Shown here one piece after another: positions 1-6,749 of a stretch of 27,115 nt of DNA. Numbering within the stretch: position 1 is the first letter of the stretch; each line of letters opens with the position of its first letter. The stretch is from JAALKW01 sp963974485 (GTDB lineage: Bacteria > Pseudomonadota > Gammaproteobacteria > Legionellales > Legionellaceae). Location of the stretch: contig CAXBBS010000021.1 in NCBI GenBank assembly GCA_963974485.1, positions 1 through 27,115 of the forward strand. The letters are read 5' to 3'. A model generated the notes under the pieces. The model was not told where the DNA came from. It saw only the letters and a program-made list of their open reading frames with translations, and did no database searches. The position numbers were made by a program, and so were the translations under genes.

Positions 1-2
1 AT

Positions 3-191
3 ATGTTCTGTTATAAAAGGAGAGGTTATGTCGATGGATGTGGTTGTTTGATGGTTCAAATATATGAACTTATACATGAAAATAATAGTTATTTACAACG
101 CAGTAAAAGTATAATTAAAATATTACTGTCTTTAACAGAAAAAAGACAAAATTTAACTTGGGAGATAGATCATGTTCACAATAGCAAGTAG
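3..191 (+). CDS. Possible 3' end of an unknown gene (edge fragment)
   Basis: This frame is open from the left edge of the window to a TAG at 189-191, so it may be the tail of a longer gene. An ATG at 3 and another at 51 are also possible starts. The translated peptide is short and charged, with a helical middle part, and shows no recognisable family. A good ribosome-binding site (GGGAG near 160) inside its 3' end belongs to the next frame at 172. The alternative is that this is non-coding sequence. Only the upstream sequence can decide. Confidence 0.2.
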   Translation: MFCYKRRGYVDGCGCLMVQIYELIHENNSYLQRSKSIIKILLSLTEKRQNLTWEIDHVHNSK

Positions 192-373
192 ATTATTCGG
201 CGCAAATAATTCACAAGGAACTCAGGACTCTCTTTGGCTCGGATAATTCAACTCCTTCTTTAGTTAATCAGTTGCCCATTGACACGGTGACGACACCCGC
301 ATATGGCCACGCATTAAAAGAAAATACCCCTATTTTATTATTCAACGTAAGAAGTCGTTATGAAAAACAATAA
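172..373 (+). pseudogene. Small gene apparently broken by a frameshift
   Basis: An ATG at 172 has a convincing ribosome-binding site (GGGAG about 7 bases upstream) but its frame stops after 24 codons at the TAA at 244-246. The frame one base later is open from about 188 and runs coding-like (Ser-Asp-Asn-Ser-Thr-Pro start, then ...TPILLFNVRSRYEKQ) to a TAA at 371-373. Joining the two near the CTCTCTTT run at about 230-236 would give a protein of roughly 67 residues. Its stop would overlap the start of the next gene by 14 bases, as in a translationally coupled pair. A real frameshift mutation, a sequencing error in the CT run, or chance are all possible. No family is recognised. Confidence 0.3.
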
Positions 374-905
374 GCATCAATTTTTTAAACCTGAGCCTGA
401 ACCTAAATCTAAGCCTAAACTCGTTTTAGATCTGCAGCTAGACGCAATGGTTGAGAACAAATATTGGACTGTACTTAATACCCACCTGCTGGCAGAGGTC
501 ATCGGTAAGAAGCCTCAAGGTCATATGAAAACGCTGGCCGAAAAAGCGAATACTGTGAAGCATGAGTTGCAGACGTATGGTCCTATTCTTCGTGGGCACA
601 GTGCTGATTTTAGAGCGAATAAGGGGAAGAAGGTTTCAGGAGAAATTTTTCATAGTGATATGAAAGCGGGTAAAACAACGTATGTGATGGAGTGGACGGT
701 TCTTAATGAAGATAAGCGTATGATTGCTTTGCTTGGTTTTGATACGCATGAAAATTATGACTATCAGCAAAGACTATTGACAGCAAAGCAACAAAGCAAA
801 ATTTTGAGCGATCCACGCAACTTAGCTATTCTTGAGCGTGTTGAGCTAAAAATGGCGGAAGCAAAGTATAAAGCTGAAGGAGTTGCGCTTAATATGAGCA
901 TGTGA
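360..905 (+). CDS. Unknown 181-aa protein, weakly RelE/toxin-like C-terminal half
   Basis: The protein begins with a basic, Pro/Glu/Lys-rich stretch (PEPEPKSKPK, residues 12-21), has no signal peptide, and then a mixed alpha/beta region. Residues about 105-135 read K-T-T-Y-V-M-E-W-T-V followed by I-A-L-L-G-F-D-T-H-E-N-Y. This resembles the strand-turn-THE pattern seen in some small RelE-like toxin domains, but the resemblance is by eye only. The C-terminus is a charged helix. The start at 360 has only a weak AAGAAG ribosome-binding site and overlaps the end of the frameshifted small gene upstream. A stem-loop at 926-960 follows. Coding is likely; the function is unknown. Confidence 0.65.
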   Translation: MKNNKHQFFKPEPEPKSKPKLVLDLQLDAMVENKYWTVLNTHLLAEVIGKKPQGHMKTLAEKANTVKHELQTYGPILRGHSADFRANKGKKVSGEIFHSDMKAGKTTYVMEWTVLNEDKRMIALLGFDTHENYDYQQRLLTAKQQSKILSDPRNLAILERVELKMAEAKYKAEGVALNMSM

Positions 906-925
906 GCCTGTCTTAAATGTGTCTT

Positions 926-960
926 TGTGCCTGCTATGGTTATAAAAAATAGTAGGCACA
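926..960. terminator. Stem-loop between two convergent genes
   Basis: Arms TGTGCCTGCTAT (926-937) and ATAGTAGGCACA (949-960) pair over 12 positions with one G-U. The loop contains an A-rich run. It sits between convergent genes ending at 905 and 968, where a shared terminator is expected. There is no long U tract on either side, so it is a weak intrinsic terminator at best. Confidence 0.55.
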
Positions 961-967
961 TCAATAA

Positions 968-1504
968 TCATATCGGAGCTTGCGTATTATTGGTGTCTGA
1001 GAATAGATAATGCGTTAAGGTCTCAATGGTGGCATTTAATTCTGTTAGCAAGTTTTTAAATTCCTGCACTTCTGGTTTTTCATGATGCGGTGTATGAAAG
1101 AAATAATCAGCATGGGTATTTGCGTTAACATGGCCCATAGAAAGAAGATTTAAGAACGAACGAATCACATTTTCTAGCGCATGCATGATGTACGTAGCGT
1201 GCTCGCTCGTTGTTTCGCAGGCACTCCAGGTTTTAGGTTTCGATTGAATGGATGCAACTGCTGCTGTAATAGCTTTTAAAATAGCCTTGTAGTATTGGAT
1301 GAGTCCTGGCATGGTAGGCGGATGCATGATTGCATGGATATCTAAGATCGCGTAACACACCCCTTTTAAGGTACTAAATTCACCCGCATAGTTGGTGTGT
1401 TTTGCTTGTGCTTGGTGGCTAAGCTTTTGTAATTCACGAATTATTTGCTGTATAGCTTCATGCTGTTTTTCTATTTGTTGAGAGATAGACGTATCACCAG
1501 ACAT
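968..1504 (-). CDS. Unknown helical protein (178 aa)
   Basis: The ATG at 1504 is preferred because a GGAG ribosome-binding site lies 6-7 bases before it. The frame also extends upstream to 1618, but that extension is Arg/Leu-rich and has no good start. The protein starts MSGDTSISQQIEKQHEAIQ and is almost wholly predicted helix, with an early coiled-coil-like segment (residues about 8-35). Near the end come a hydrophobic helix (LENVIRSFLNLL), an FF-x-x-P stretch, an acidic turn and a final helix. That order resembles the C-termini of the proteins at 8332-8982 and 6750-8264. No signal peptide and no known family. A secreted or effector-type role is a guess. Confidence 0.7.
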   Translation of the reverse strand: MSGDTSISQQIEKQHEAIQQIIRELQKLSHQAQAKHTNYAGEFSTLKGVCYAILDIHAIMHPPTMPGLIQYYKAILKAITAAVASIQSKPKTWSACETTSEHATYIMHALENVIRSFLNLLSMGHVNANTHADYFFHTPHHEKPEVQEFKNLLTELNATIETLTHYLFSDTNNTQAPI

Positions 1505-1661
1505 AGCAACACTCCGAACCAAGTGTTTGCAGTGTAACCTAAAGAATAGTCTAGCATGTAATATTATCAAAAGGATTTTAATGTAATGTAGTCTCATGTG
1601 TGGGTTGTTGGATGACATGTGATCACGCTATTCTTGTGTGAAACATGCAGGATTTCTATAC

Positions 1662-2756
1662 ATGAGAAAAATAGGCTCAATTAAGACAAAAACAACAAAT
1701 CGCAATCAGCGATTAGTTTCGTTAGATGTTTTTCGTGGCGTTACGATAGCCATGATGATTATAGTGAATAGCCCAGGTAATTCGACGCCGTATGCTTGGC
1801 TTATGCATTCACGTTGGAATGGCTGTACCTTGGCTGATGTCGTGTTTCCCTTTTTTATTGTGATTCTTGGCATTTCATCTGTATTTTCACTAAGCAATTT
1901 AAAAGCAATGGGTGTGAGCTCGCAACGCTTGTTAGGAAAAATCTTGAAGCGTAGCGGGTATATTTTTCTTATGGGATTATTACTCAATGCCATTCCTCAT
2001 TTTGATCTATACACACTTCGTATTTTAGGCGTATTACAACGCATTGCCATCTGCTATTTATTTTCGGCATGCTTGTTTTTGACAACGAGGATACAGGTTC
2101 AAGTTGCGTTGATGTTGGTGATTATTCTAGGCTATGGATGCCTGATGGCCTACACGCCGTTAAGTTTAGATGGGAATATTGTAGGATTTTTAGATCAGCT
2201 CGTGCTCAGCCCTGCGCATCTTTATACTCCCGTATTTGATCCTGAGGGTCTGTTGAGTACTATTCCTGCACTTGGGTCTGTTTTATTAGGTAATATCTGT
2301 GGGGTTTATTTAATCTCATCACGAACACATCAACAAAAGCTTCGATGGATGAGTTTGATCGGTGTAATGCTGGTTTGTTTGGGATATCTTTGGGGTTATA
2401 TTCTACCTATTAATAAATCACTTTGGTCGAGTTCGTATGTTCTTGTGACCGGAGGCATGGCGCTGTTAGCTTTCGCGGTGCTCTATTGTTTGATTGAGGT
2501 AAAGCATTGGATACGCTGGTCCAAACCGTTTGCGCTTTTCGGGCGCCATGCCATGTTGGTGTATATGTTGCATGTTATATTTTTAAAAATTCAGGCATTA
2601 ATATTCGTGCATAATAAAGTAGGAGCTATTGTAAATTTACGGTTATACCTAACAGAAATGCTCTTTGGTAATTTTATTCCACAGAACGCGGCATTATGTT
2701 ATGCCTTGAGTTATCTCTTTATTTGGTTTTGGGTGATTAAATTTTCTGATGCATAA
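1662..2756 (+). CDS. HGSNAT/NagX-type membrane acetyltransferase-like protein
   Basis: A multi-pass inner-membrane protein of about 364 residues, related to heparan-alpha-glucosaminide N-acetyltransferase and bacterial NagX (COG4299/DUF5009 type). The family hallmarks are RLVSLDVFRGVTIAMMI near the N-terminus, then a W-N-G-x-x-x-x-D-x-x-F-P-F-F-I pattern and LRILGVLQRIAICYL; about ten hydrophobic segments follow. Family members are thought to move acetyl or acyl groups across the membrane onto sugars; the substrate here cannot be read. The ATG at 1662 is chosen over a GTG at 1638 because AGGA lies 9 bases upstream of it, whereas the GTG has no ribosome-binding site. Its 3' end overlaps the convergent slt gene by 20 bases, so no terminator separates them. 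Confidence 0.85.
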   Translation: MRKIGSIKTKTTNRNQRLVSLDVFRGVTIAMMIIVNSPGNSTPYAWLMHSRWNGCTLADVVFPFFIVILGISSVFSLSNLKAMGVSSQRLLGKILKRSGYIFLMGLLLNAIPHFDLYTLRILGVLQRIAICYLFSACLFLTTRIQVQVALMLVIILGYGCLMAYTPLSLDGNIVGFLDQLVLSPAHLYTPVFDPEGLLSTIPALGSVLLGNICGVYLISSRTHQQKLRWMSLIGVMLVCLGYLWGYILPINKSLWSSSYVLVTGGMALLAFAVLYCLIEVKHWIRWSKPFALFGRHAMLVYMLHVIFLKIQALIFVHNKVGAIVNLRLYLTEMLFGNFIPQNAALCYALSYLFIWFWVIKFSDA

Positions 2757-4527
2757 AAGGCGTTAAACTCGGCGTTTGATGTAAGCGGTGTTGATACACG
2801 GCATAAAATGCAATCACTGCTTTTAAGTAATTACGTGTCTCACCCCAAGGGAGCGTATCAATCCACACATCAATTTCTTCAACCGGATGGGTTTTAATCC
2901 AGCGGTTGACTTGATGCGGGCCTGCGTTATAAGCCGCGACCATGAGTAATGGGTTGTGATCAAAGCGCGTGGCCAGATGATTTAAATAGGCGACGCCAAG
3001 ATTAATGTTTGTGTCGGGTGTGAATAAAGCTTTACGGTTGCTATACGTCACGTGCTCGCGTCGTGCGACTTGTTTTGCAGTGGCTGGCATGAGTTGCATC
3101 AGGCCATGGGCACCCACCGGTGATACCACATCATCTCGAAAAGCACTTTCTTGTCGAATAACTGCATAAATCAGTGACTCTGGAATATGAAATTGCTCAG
3201 AATAGTGTTTAACAAGACTTCGGTGAGCTAAAGGAAAACGTAAATTAAGTTGATTGGCCAGCTCTTTTTCGCCGCTTAAATACACGGACTTTCCTGTCCA
3301 ATGTAAATCGTTGGCAAGCCATGCCACAAAAGCACTTTTTTTCTCTTTGGGTAGTTCACTGATAAAATCATTGGCCATGCGTGAAGCTTCAAGGCGTTGA
3401 TGCTCTGTATAAAGCAGTTTTATTTGATCGGTAATGGCATGATAAGGTTCAAGAAGATGTGCGTCGGTAGATGCTGCCTCATGCTCAAAAGCCAGGGGTT
3501 GTTTTAAGCGTACGCTCGCAAGAAAGCCGTAATATTGCCTTTGTTGGGCGAGTGATTGATACAGCACGCGCGCTTTTTCCGGATTACCGAGGGCTTCATC
3601 GGCGCGGGCAAGCCAGTATTGCCAGGCAGGCTTATCTTGTTTTGTTGAGCGCTTAATCAAAGTTTTAACGCGTGCCCATTCGTGTTGCCTGAGTGAATAT
3701 CGAATTTGCCAGTCGAGTAAGCTCTCGCTATACGATTCAGGTTCAACTTGATCGAACCAGGCTGACGAATCAGGTTGGTTACGCAGGGCTCGATAGAGCG
3801 CAAGATGACTGAGAAACGTTTGTTTTTGATCGGCATCAAGCAAGTTTCTTCGTTTGGCTTCTTCCCAGAGTTTAAGTGCTTGTTTAGGATTGGAGGATAC
3901 CAGGCGTTTGAGGCCATAAAGATAATAATGGCTATGAAGCTTGCTCGGTGTTAATGACGCAATGCGTGAAGGTTGGCGCTGAATGATTTCAAGTGCACGT
4001 TTTTCATGTGGGTTGGATAATTCAGCTTGTGATAGCAAATATTTGGCGAGGGCAACATGATGTTTTTCGAGTGCGAGTTTGACGCGTTCCAAAATTAAAT
4101 CATTATCAATAATTTTTTCTTTAATTAATATATCAAAAATTTTATCGCATGCGTCGGGTTGGTTTTTTCCTGTCAGCCAAAGTGATTTAGCGCCGGTAAT
4201 GGCTTCTTGATGGTGGCCTTCTTGATACAGCGCAAATTGCTCGAAGCATTGCAAATTTGTGTCGGTAGAGGGTTGGTAATGTGCTATAAATTTATCCCAT
4301 TGTTCGGCTTTCGCTAATGCGTACAACCATTTTTCACGTAATTTACGTGAGAGAGGCGCTTTGCGGTCGATAAAGGCAATAAAAGCAGGGCTTGGCTCAG
4401 TCGGAAGATGGTTCTTCCAGCTTAAATAAGCCATAAAACGTTGTAGATACGAAGGATCGGGGAGCGTACTCGCACAGGTTGTCATCGCGAGACAAACACC
4501 ACAAAGAATACGCGCGAGTGATTTCAT
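2737..4527 (-). CDS. slt: Soluble lytic murein transglycosylase
   Basis: Periplasmic enzyme that cleaves the MurNAc-GlcNAc bond of peptidoglycan, leaving 1,6-anhydro-MurNAc. Residues 1-20 form a signal peptide. Residues about 25-430 are the helical superhelix (U and L domains) typical of the Slt70 family, with the short repeated helices of that fold. The catalytic SLT domain begins at about 445 with IPESLIYAVIRQESAF; the catalytic Glu is near residue 460. It continues with GAHGLMQLMPATA and, further on, AAYNAGPHQVNRW. The length (596 aa) is slightly below E. coli Slt. Only one base separates the rpe stop from this ATG, so it is the last gene of the operon and probably translationally coupled. 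Confidence 0.95.
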   Translation of the reverse strand: MKSLARILCGVCLAMTTCASTLPDPSYLQRFMAYLSWKNHLPTEPSPAFIAFIDRKAPLSRKLREKWLYALAKAEQWDKFIAHYQPSTDTNLQCFEQFALYQEGHHQEAITGAKSLWLTGKNQPDACDKIFDILIKEKIIDNDLILERVKLALEKHHVALAKYLLSQAELSNPHEKRALEIIQRQPSRIASLTPSKLHSHYYLYGLKRLVSSNPKQALKLWEEAKRRNLLDADQKQTFLSHLALYRALRNQPDSSAWFDQVEPESYSESLLDWQIRYSLRQHEWARVKTLIKRSTKQDKPAWQYWLARADEALGNPEKARVLYQSLAQQRQYYGFLASVRLKQPLAFEHEAASTDAHLLEPYHAITDQIKLLYTEHQRLEASRMANDFISELPKEKKSAFVAWLANDLHWTGKSVYLSGEKELANQLNLRFPLAHRSLVKHYSEQFHIPESLIYAVIRQESAFRDDVVSPVGAHGLMQLMPATAKQVARREHVTYSNRKALFTPDTNINLGVAYLNHLATRFDHNPLLMVAAYNAGPHQVNRWIKTHPVEEIDVWIDTLPWGETRNYLKAVIAFYAVYQHRLHQTPSLTPFMHQKI

Positions 4528-4528
4528 G

Positions 4529-5179
4529 TTATTTTTCGATCTGCTGATGCATATGCGTTATCGTTTCTAAATAATCCTTAGTTTTGAATATAGCAGAGCC
4601 CACAACAAATTGCGTGACGCCCGCTTGATGAAGTGCTGCAATATTTTTGTCAGATACCCCGCCATCGACGGTGATGGGGAGTGTGGGATAGGTTTGTCGT
4701 AAAATTTTGATTTTGGAGAGCATGTCGGGTATAAATTTTTGGTTTCCAAAACCTGGGTTCACCGTCATGATAAGGACAAAATCTAGGCGATGAATACACC
4801 AACGTAGGGTGTCGAGCGATGTGGATGGGTTCAAGGCAAGACCCGCTTGGCATCCAAGCGCCTGGATGCGTGCCAAGCTTCGATCGAGGTGCTGGGTTGT
4901 TTCAGGATGAATGCTGATGCGCGTAGCACCTGCTTCGGCAAAAGCTTCAATCATGGCATCCACCGGCGAGACCATGAGGTGCACATCAAGTAAAAGCTTT
5001 GGAAATTGCTGTTTGATGTGTTGAGCTACATGAGGACCAAAACTTAAGTTGGGAACATAATGGTTATCCATAATATCTAGATGTAATGTACGAATACCTG
5101 CGTGAGATACCGCCGTTATTTCTTCACCTAGCTTTAGGCTGTTCGCGGCGAGTAACGATGGAAAAATAACATCAGGCAT
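4529..5179 (-). CDS. rpe: Ribulose-phosphate 3-epimerase
   Basis: Interconverts ribulose 5-phosphate and xylulose 5-phosphate in the pentose phosphate pathway; a cytoplasmic TIM barrel. Clear family motifs: FPSLLAAN at the N-terminus, HLDIMDNHYVPNLSFGP (metal and substrate site), LDVHLMV, VNPGFGNQKFIP, ITVDGGVS and FVVGSAIF. The ATG at 5179 is chosen because family members begin just before the PS-x-L motif, giving 216 aa. Longer starts at 5200 and 5212 would run into the upstream beta-barrel gene and have no better ribosome-binding site. The start lies 7 bases after that gene's stop, so coupling is likely. Joining a sugar-phosphate enzyme to slt and porin genes is an uncommon arrangement. 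Confidence 0.95.
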   Translation of the reverse strand: MPDVIFPSLLAANSLKLGEEITAVSHAGIRTLHLDIMDNHYVPNLSFGPHVAQHIKQQFPKLLLDVHLMVSPVDAMIEAFAEAGATRISIHPETTQHLDRSLARIQALGCQAGLALNPSTSLDTLRWCIHRLDFVLIMTVNPGFGNQKFIPDMLSKIKILRQTYPTLPITVDGGVSDKNIAALHQAGVTQFVVGSAIFKTKDYLETITHMHQQIEK

Positions 5180-5186
5180 GGCTGCA

Positions 5187-5942
5187 TCACGCGACGGCAT
5201 CAAAAGCTCCATTAAAGATAAGATTCAACGAGTAGAGTTGATAACGCGCAGTAATCGTATTACTTGTTTGCTGGACTTGTTGTGTGAAAAGGGTTTGATC
5301 GGCAGACATGAGATAACGGAGATCGAGTGCAAAATAAGAATAGTCATCCATATAATAACTTAGACCTAAAATAGCTTGGCCCACCGGGGCAGATGCGGTT
5401 TTGCTCGTTGGGATAGTACCTACAATATTTGGGTTATTATCTGCGGTGACCCGCACCTCGTTGAGATAAAGTTTTATATCACTTTTGATGTACGCGTATC
5501 CAGCACCTATGCCGAAATACGGTACAACGTTGGATGAGAAATCGGCAAAAATGTCATAAAAAATATTGATGGTCGCGATACCAGAATCGGTCTTTCCGTT
5601 CATTCTTAGACCTGTGCTCGTTTGAGGGGCGTGGATGCTGACATCGCCGAGACGCAGGTAACTGTACGGGCTATTATTGAAGATGAACTCGGCTTCAGCC
5701 CGGTAATTATCACACCAGCGAAGTCCCACCTGCCCACCAATTGACGCCATAATGTTGTGGCCGAGCTGGCCGTTTTCAAGCTCGCCCGACGTATTTAAAT
5801 AGGTAAAGGGGAAATTTGCTGCATAGTTTGCACCGACAATAAGACCGGCATACCCACCGCTTGCTGGGTTTACAGCATGCGCGGTTGTGGCAACCACAAG
5901 GCAGCTTGTGATGAGTGTTTGTGTTATCCATTTCATGTTCAT
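5187..5942 (-). CDS. Outer-membrane beta-barrel protein
   Basis: 251 residues with a signal peptide (cleavage expected after AHA, about residue 23) and a series of amphipathic strands ending in aromatic residues, as in the 8-stranded opacity/OmpA-like barrels. Examples are YAGLIVGANYAANF, YFGIGAGYAYI and YFALDLRYLM. The last strand (YSLNLIF) is followed by eight extra residues, NGAFDAVA. Barrel proteins normally end on the aromatic residue of the last strand, which is recognised by the BAM machinery, so this extension is odd. It is the second gene of the operon, 20 bases after the other barrel gene. Ligand and role are not readable. Confidence 0.85.
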   Translation of the reverse strand: MNMKWITQTLITSCLVVATTAHAVNPASGGYAGLIVGANYAANFPFTYLNTSGELENGQLGHNIMASIGGQVGLRWCDNYRAEAEFIFNNSPYSYLRLGDVSIHAPQTSTGLRMNGKTDSGIATINIFYDIFADFSSNVVPYFGIGAGYAYIKSDIKLYLNEVRVTADNNPNIVGTIPTSKTASAPVGQAILGLSYYMDDYSYFALDLRYLMSADQTLFTQQVQQTSNTITARYQLYSLNLIFNGAFDAVA

Positions 5943-5962
5943 CGGAAATCTTATCCTTTTAA

Positions 5963-6604
5963 TTATTTATAGCGGGCCTCTTCGTATCGGTAGATGGCAC
6001 TGATGTTGGCAAGGTGCGCTTGGAACATATGACCAAATGCAAACACGCTACTGGTACCAATGTAACGGTAGCCTATGTTTAGTGCGTAGTTTTCAGCAAA
6101 ATTAAACGTCAGTCCAGCAGAACCTTGGTAAGCAAAGGCACTACCTGCATCACTAAAATTAGGAACGTCTGTTAGGCGTCTGTTATCAACTTTCATATCA
6201 ATCCAGCCGTAACCCAAGCCTAAGCCAAGAAACGGAGAGATGGTTTGAATGACATCAGGAAAGTCATAATAAACATTGACTAGCCCAAAAATAGCATGAT
6301 TATCACCTGAGGTTTGGGTTTGCTTGAGATCGTTTTCATACACATGATTTAAGGCTGCGTTGAGGTAGGTTACTTGACCTTCGTAACGCATGGGATTGCT
6401 TTTAAAACCAAAGCTTCCTCCAGCATTGTACTCAGATTCATAATTCGCGTTGGTATACGTGGTGCTTTCACGTGTTGTACTTATGTTATTGGGAACATAG
6501 GCATAACCGCCAAAAACACTGGAGTACCAACCGTCAATAGCGGTGGCTGCATGGGTAGCTGGTGCTGTGAGTAACAGCAGGGACGTTATGAGTGCGTGTT
6601 TCAA
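5963..6604 (-). CDS. Outer-membrane beta-barrel protein (opacity-like)
   Basis: 213 residues with a signal peptide (cleavage near THA-A, about residue 19) and a Gly/aromatic-rich N-terminus, GWYSSVFGGYAYVPN. Alternating strands include ISPFLGLGLGYGWIDMKV and YALNIGYRYIG, typical of small opacity-type barrels. Unlike the second barrel, it ends on a charged YRYEEARYK rather than directly on an aromatic residue. It is the first gene of the minus-strand operon leading to rpe and slt. The ribosome-binding site is weak. An extended -10 (TGTTATAAC) embedded in a 12-bp palindrome lies just upstream and probably drives the whole operon. It is only distantly similar to its neighbour at 5187-5942. Confidence 0.85.
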   Translation of the reverse strand: MKHALITSLLLLTAPATHAATAIDGWYSSVFGGYAYVPNNISTTRESTTYTNANYESEYNAGGSFGFKSNPMRYEGQVTYLNAALNHVYENDLKQTQTSGDNHAIFGLVNVYYDFPDVIQTISPFLGLGLGYGWIDMKVDNRRLTDVPNFSDAGSAFAYQGSAGLTFNFAENYALNIGYRYIGTSSVFAFGHMFQAHLANISAIYRYEEARYK

Positions 6605-6624
6605 GGTATTCTCAAGCTATATTG

Positions 6625-6640
6625 ATGTTATAACATGTTA
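6625..6640. promoter_or_regulatory. Overlapping palindromes on the outer-membrane operon promoter
   Basis: ATGTTATAACAT (6625-6636) is a perfect 12-bp palindrome and TAACATGTTA (6631-6640) a perfect 10-bp one; they overlap. Read on the minus strand they contain TGTTATAAC, an extended -10, about 22 bases before the operon's first ATG. This is a plausible repressor site between the divergent beta-barrel operon and the lipase gene. The regulator is unknown. Confidence 0.4.
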
Positions 6641-6708
6641 CTTCAAAACAATTCAGATTCCTATGTCCAGCATCGTATTGAATAAGTGCATAAAAAGACT
6701 TTATAGTG

Positions 6709-6714
6709 TATAAT
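6709..6714 (+). promoter_or_regulatory. -10 box of the lipase gene
   Basis: A consensus TATAAT, with only a poor -35 about 16 bases upstream. Transcription would start near 6721, about 29 bases before the ATG at 6750. That leaves too little leader for the ATG at 6732 and so supports the later start. Confidence 0.5.
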
Positions 6715-6749
6715 TAGACCACTTTGACGGTATGGTTTTGGGAATATGT

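Noticed and set aside
3471..3656. Plus-strand frame inside slt
   Set aside because: Overlaps the well-supported slt gene and has no ribosome-binding site or family likeness.
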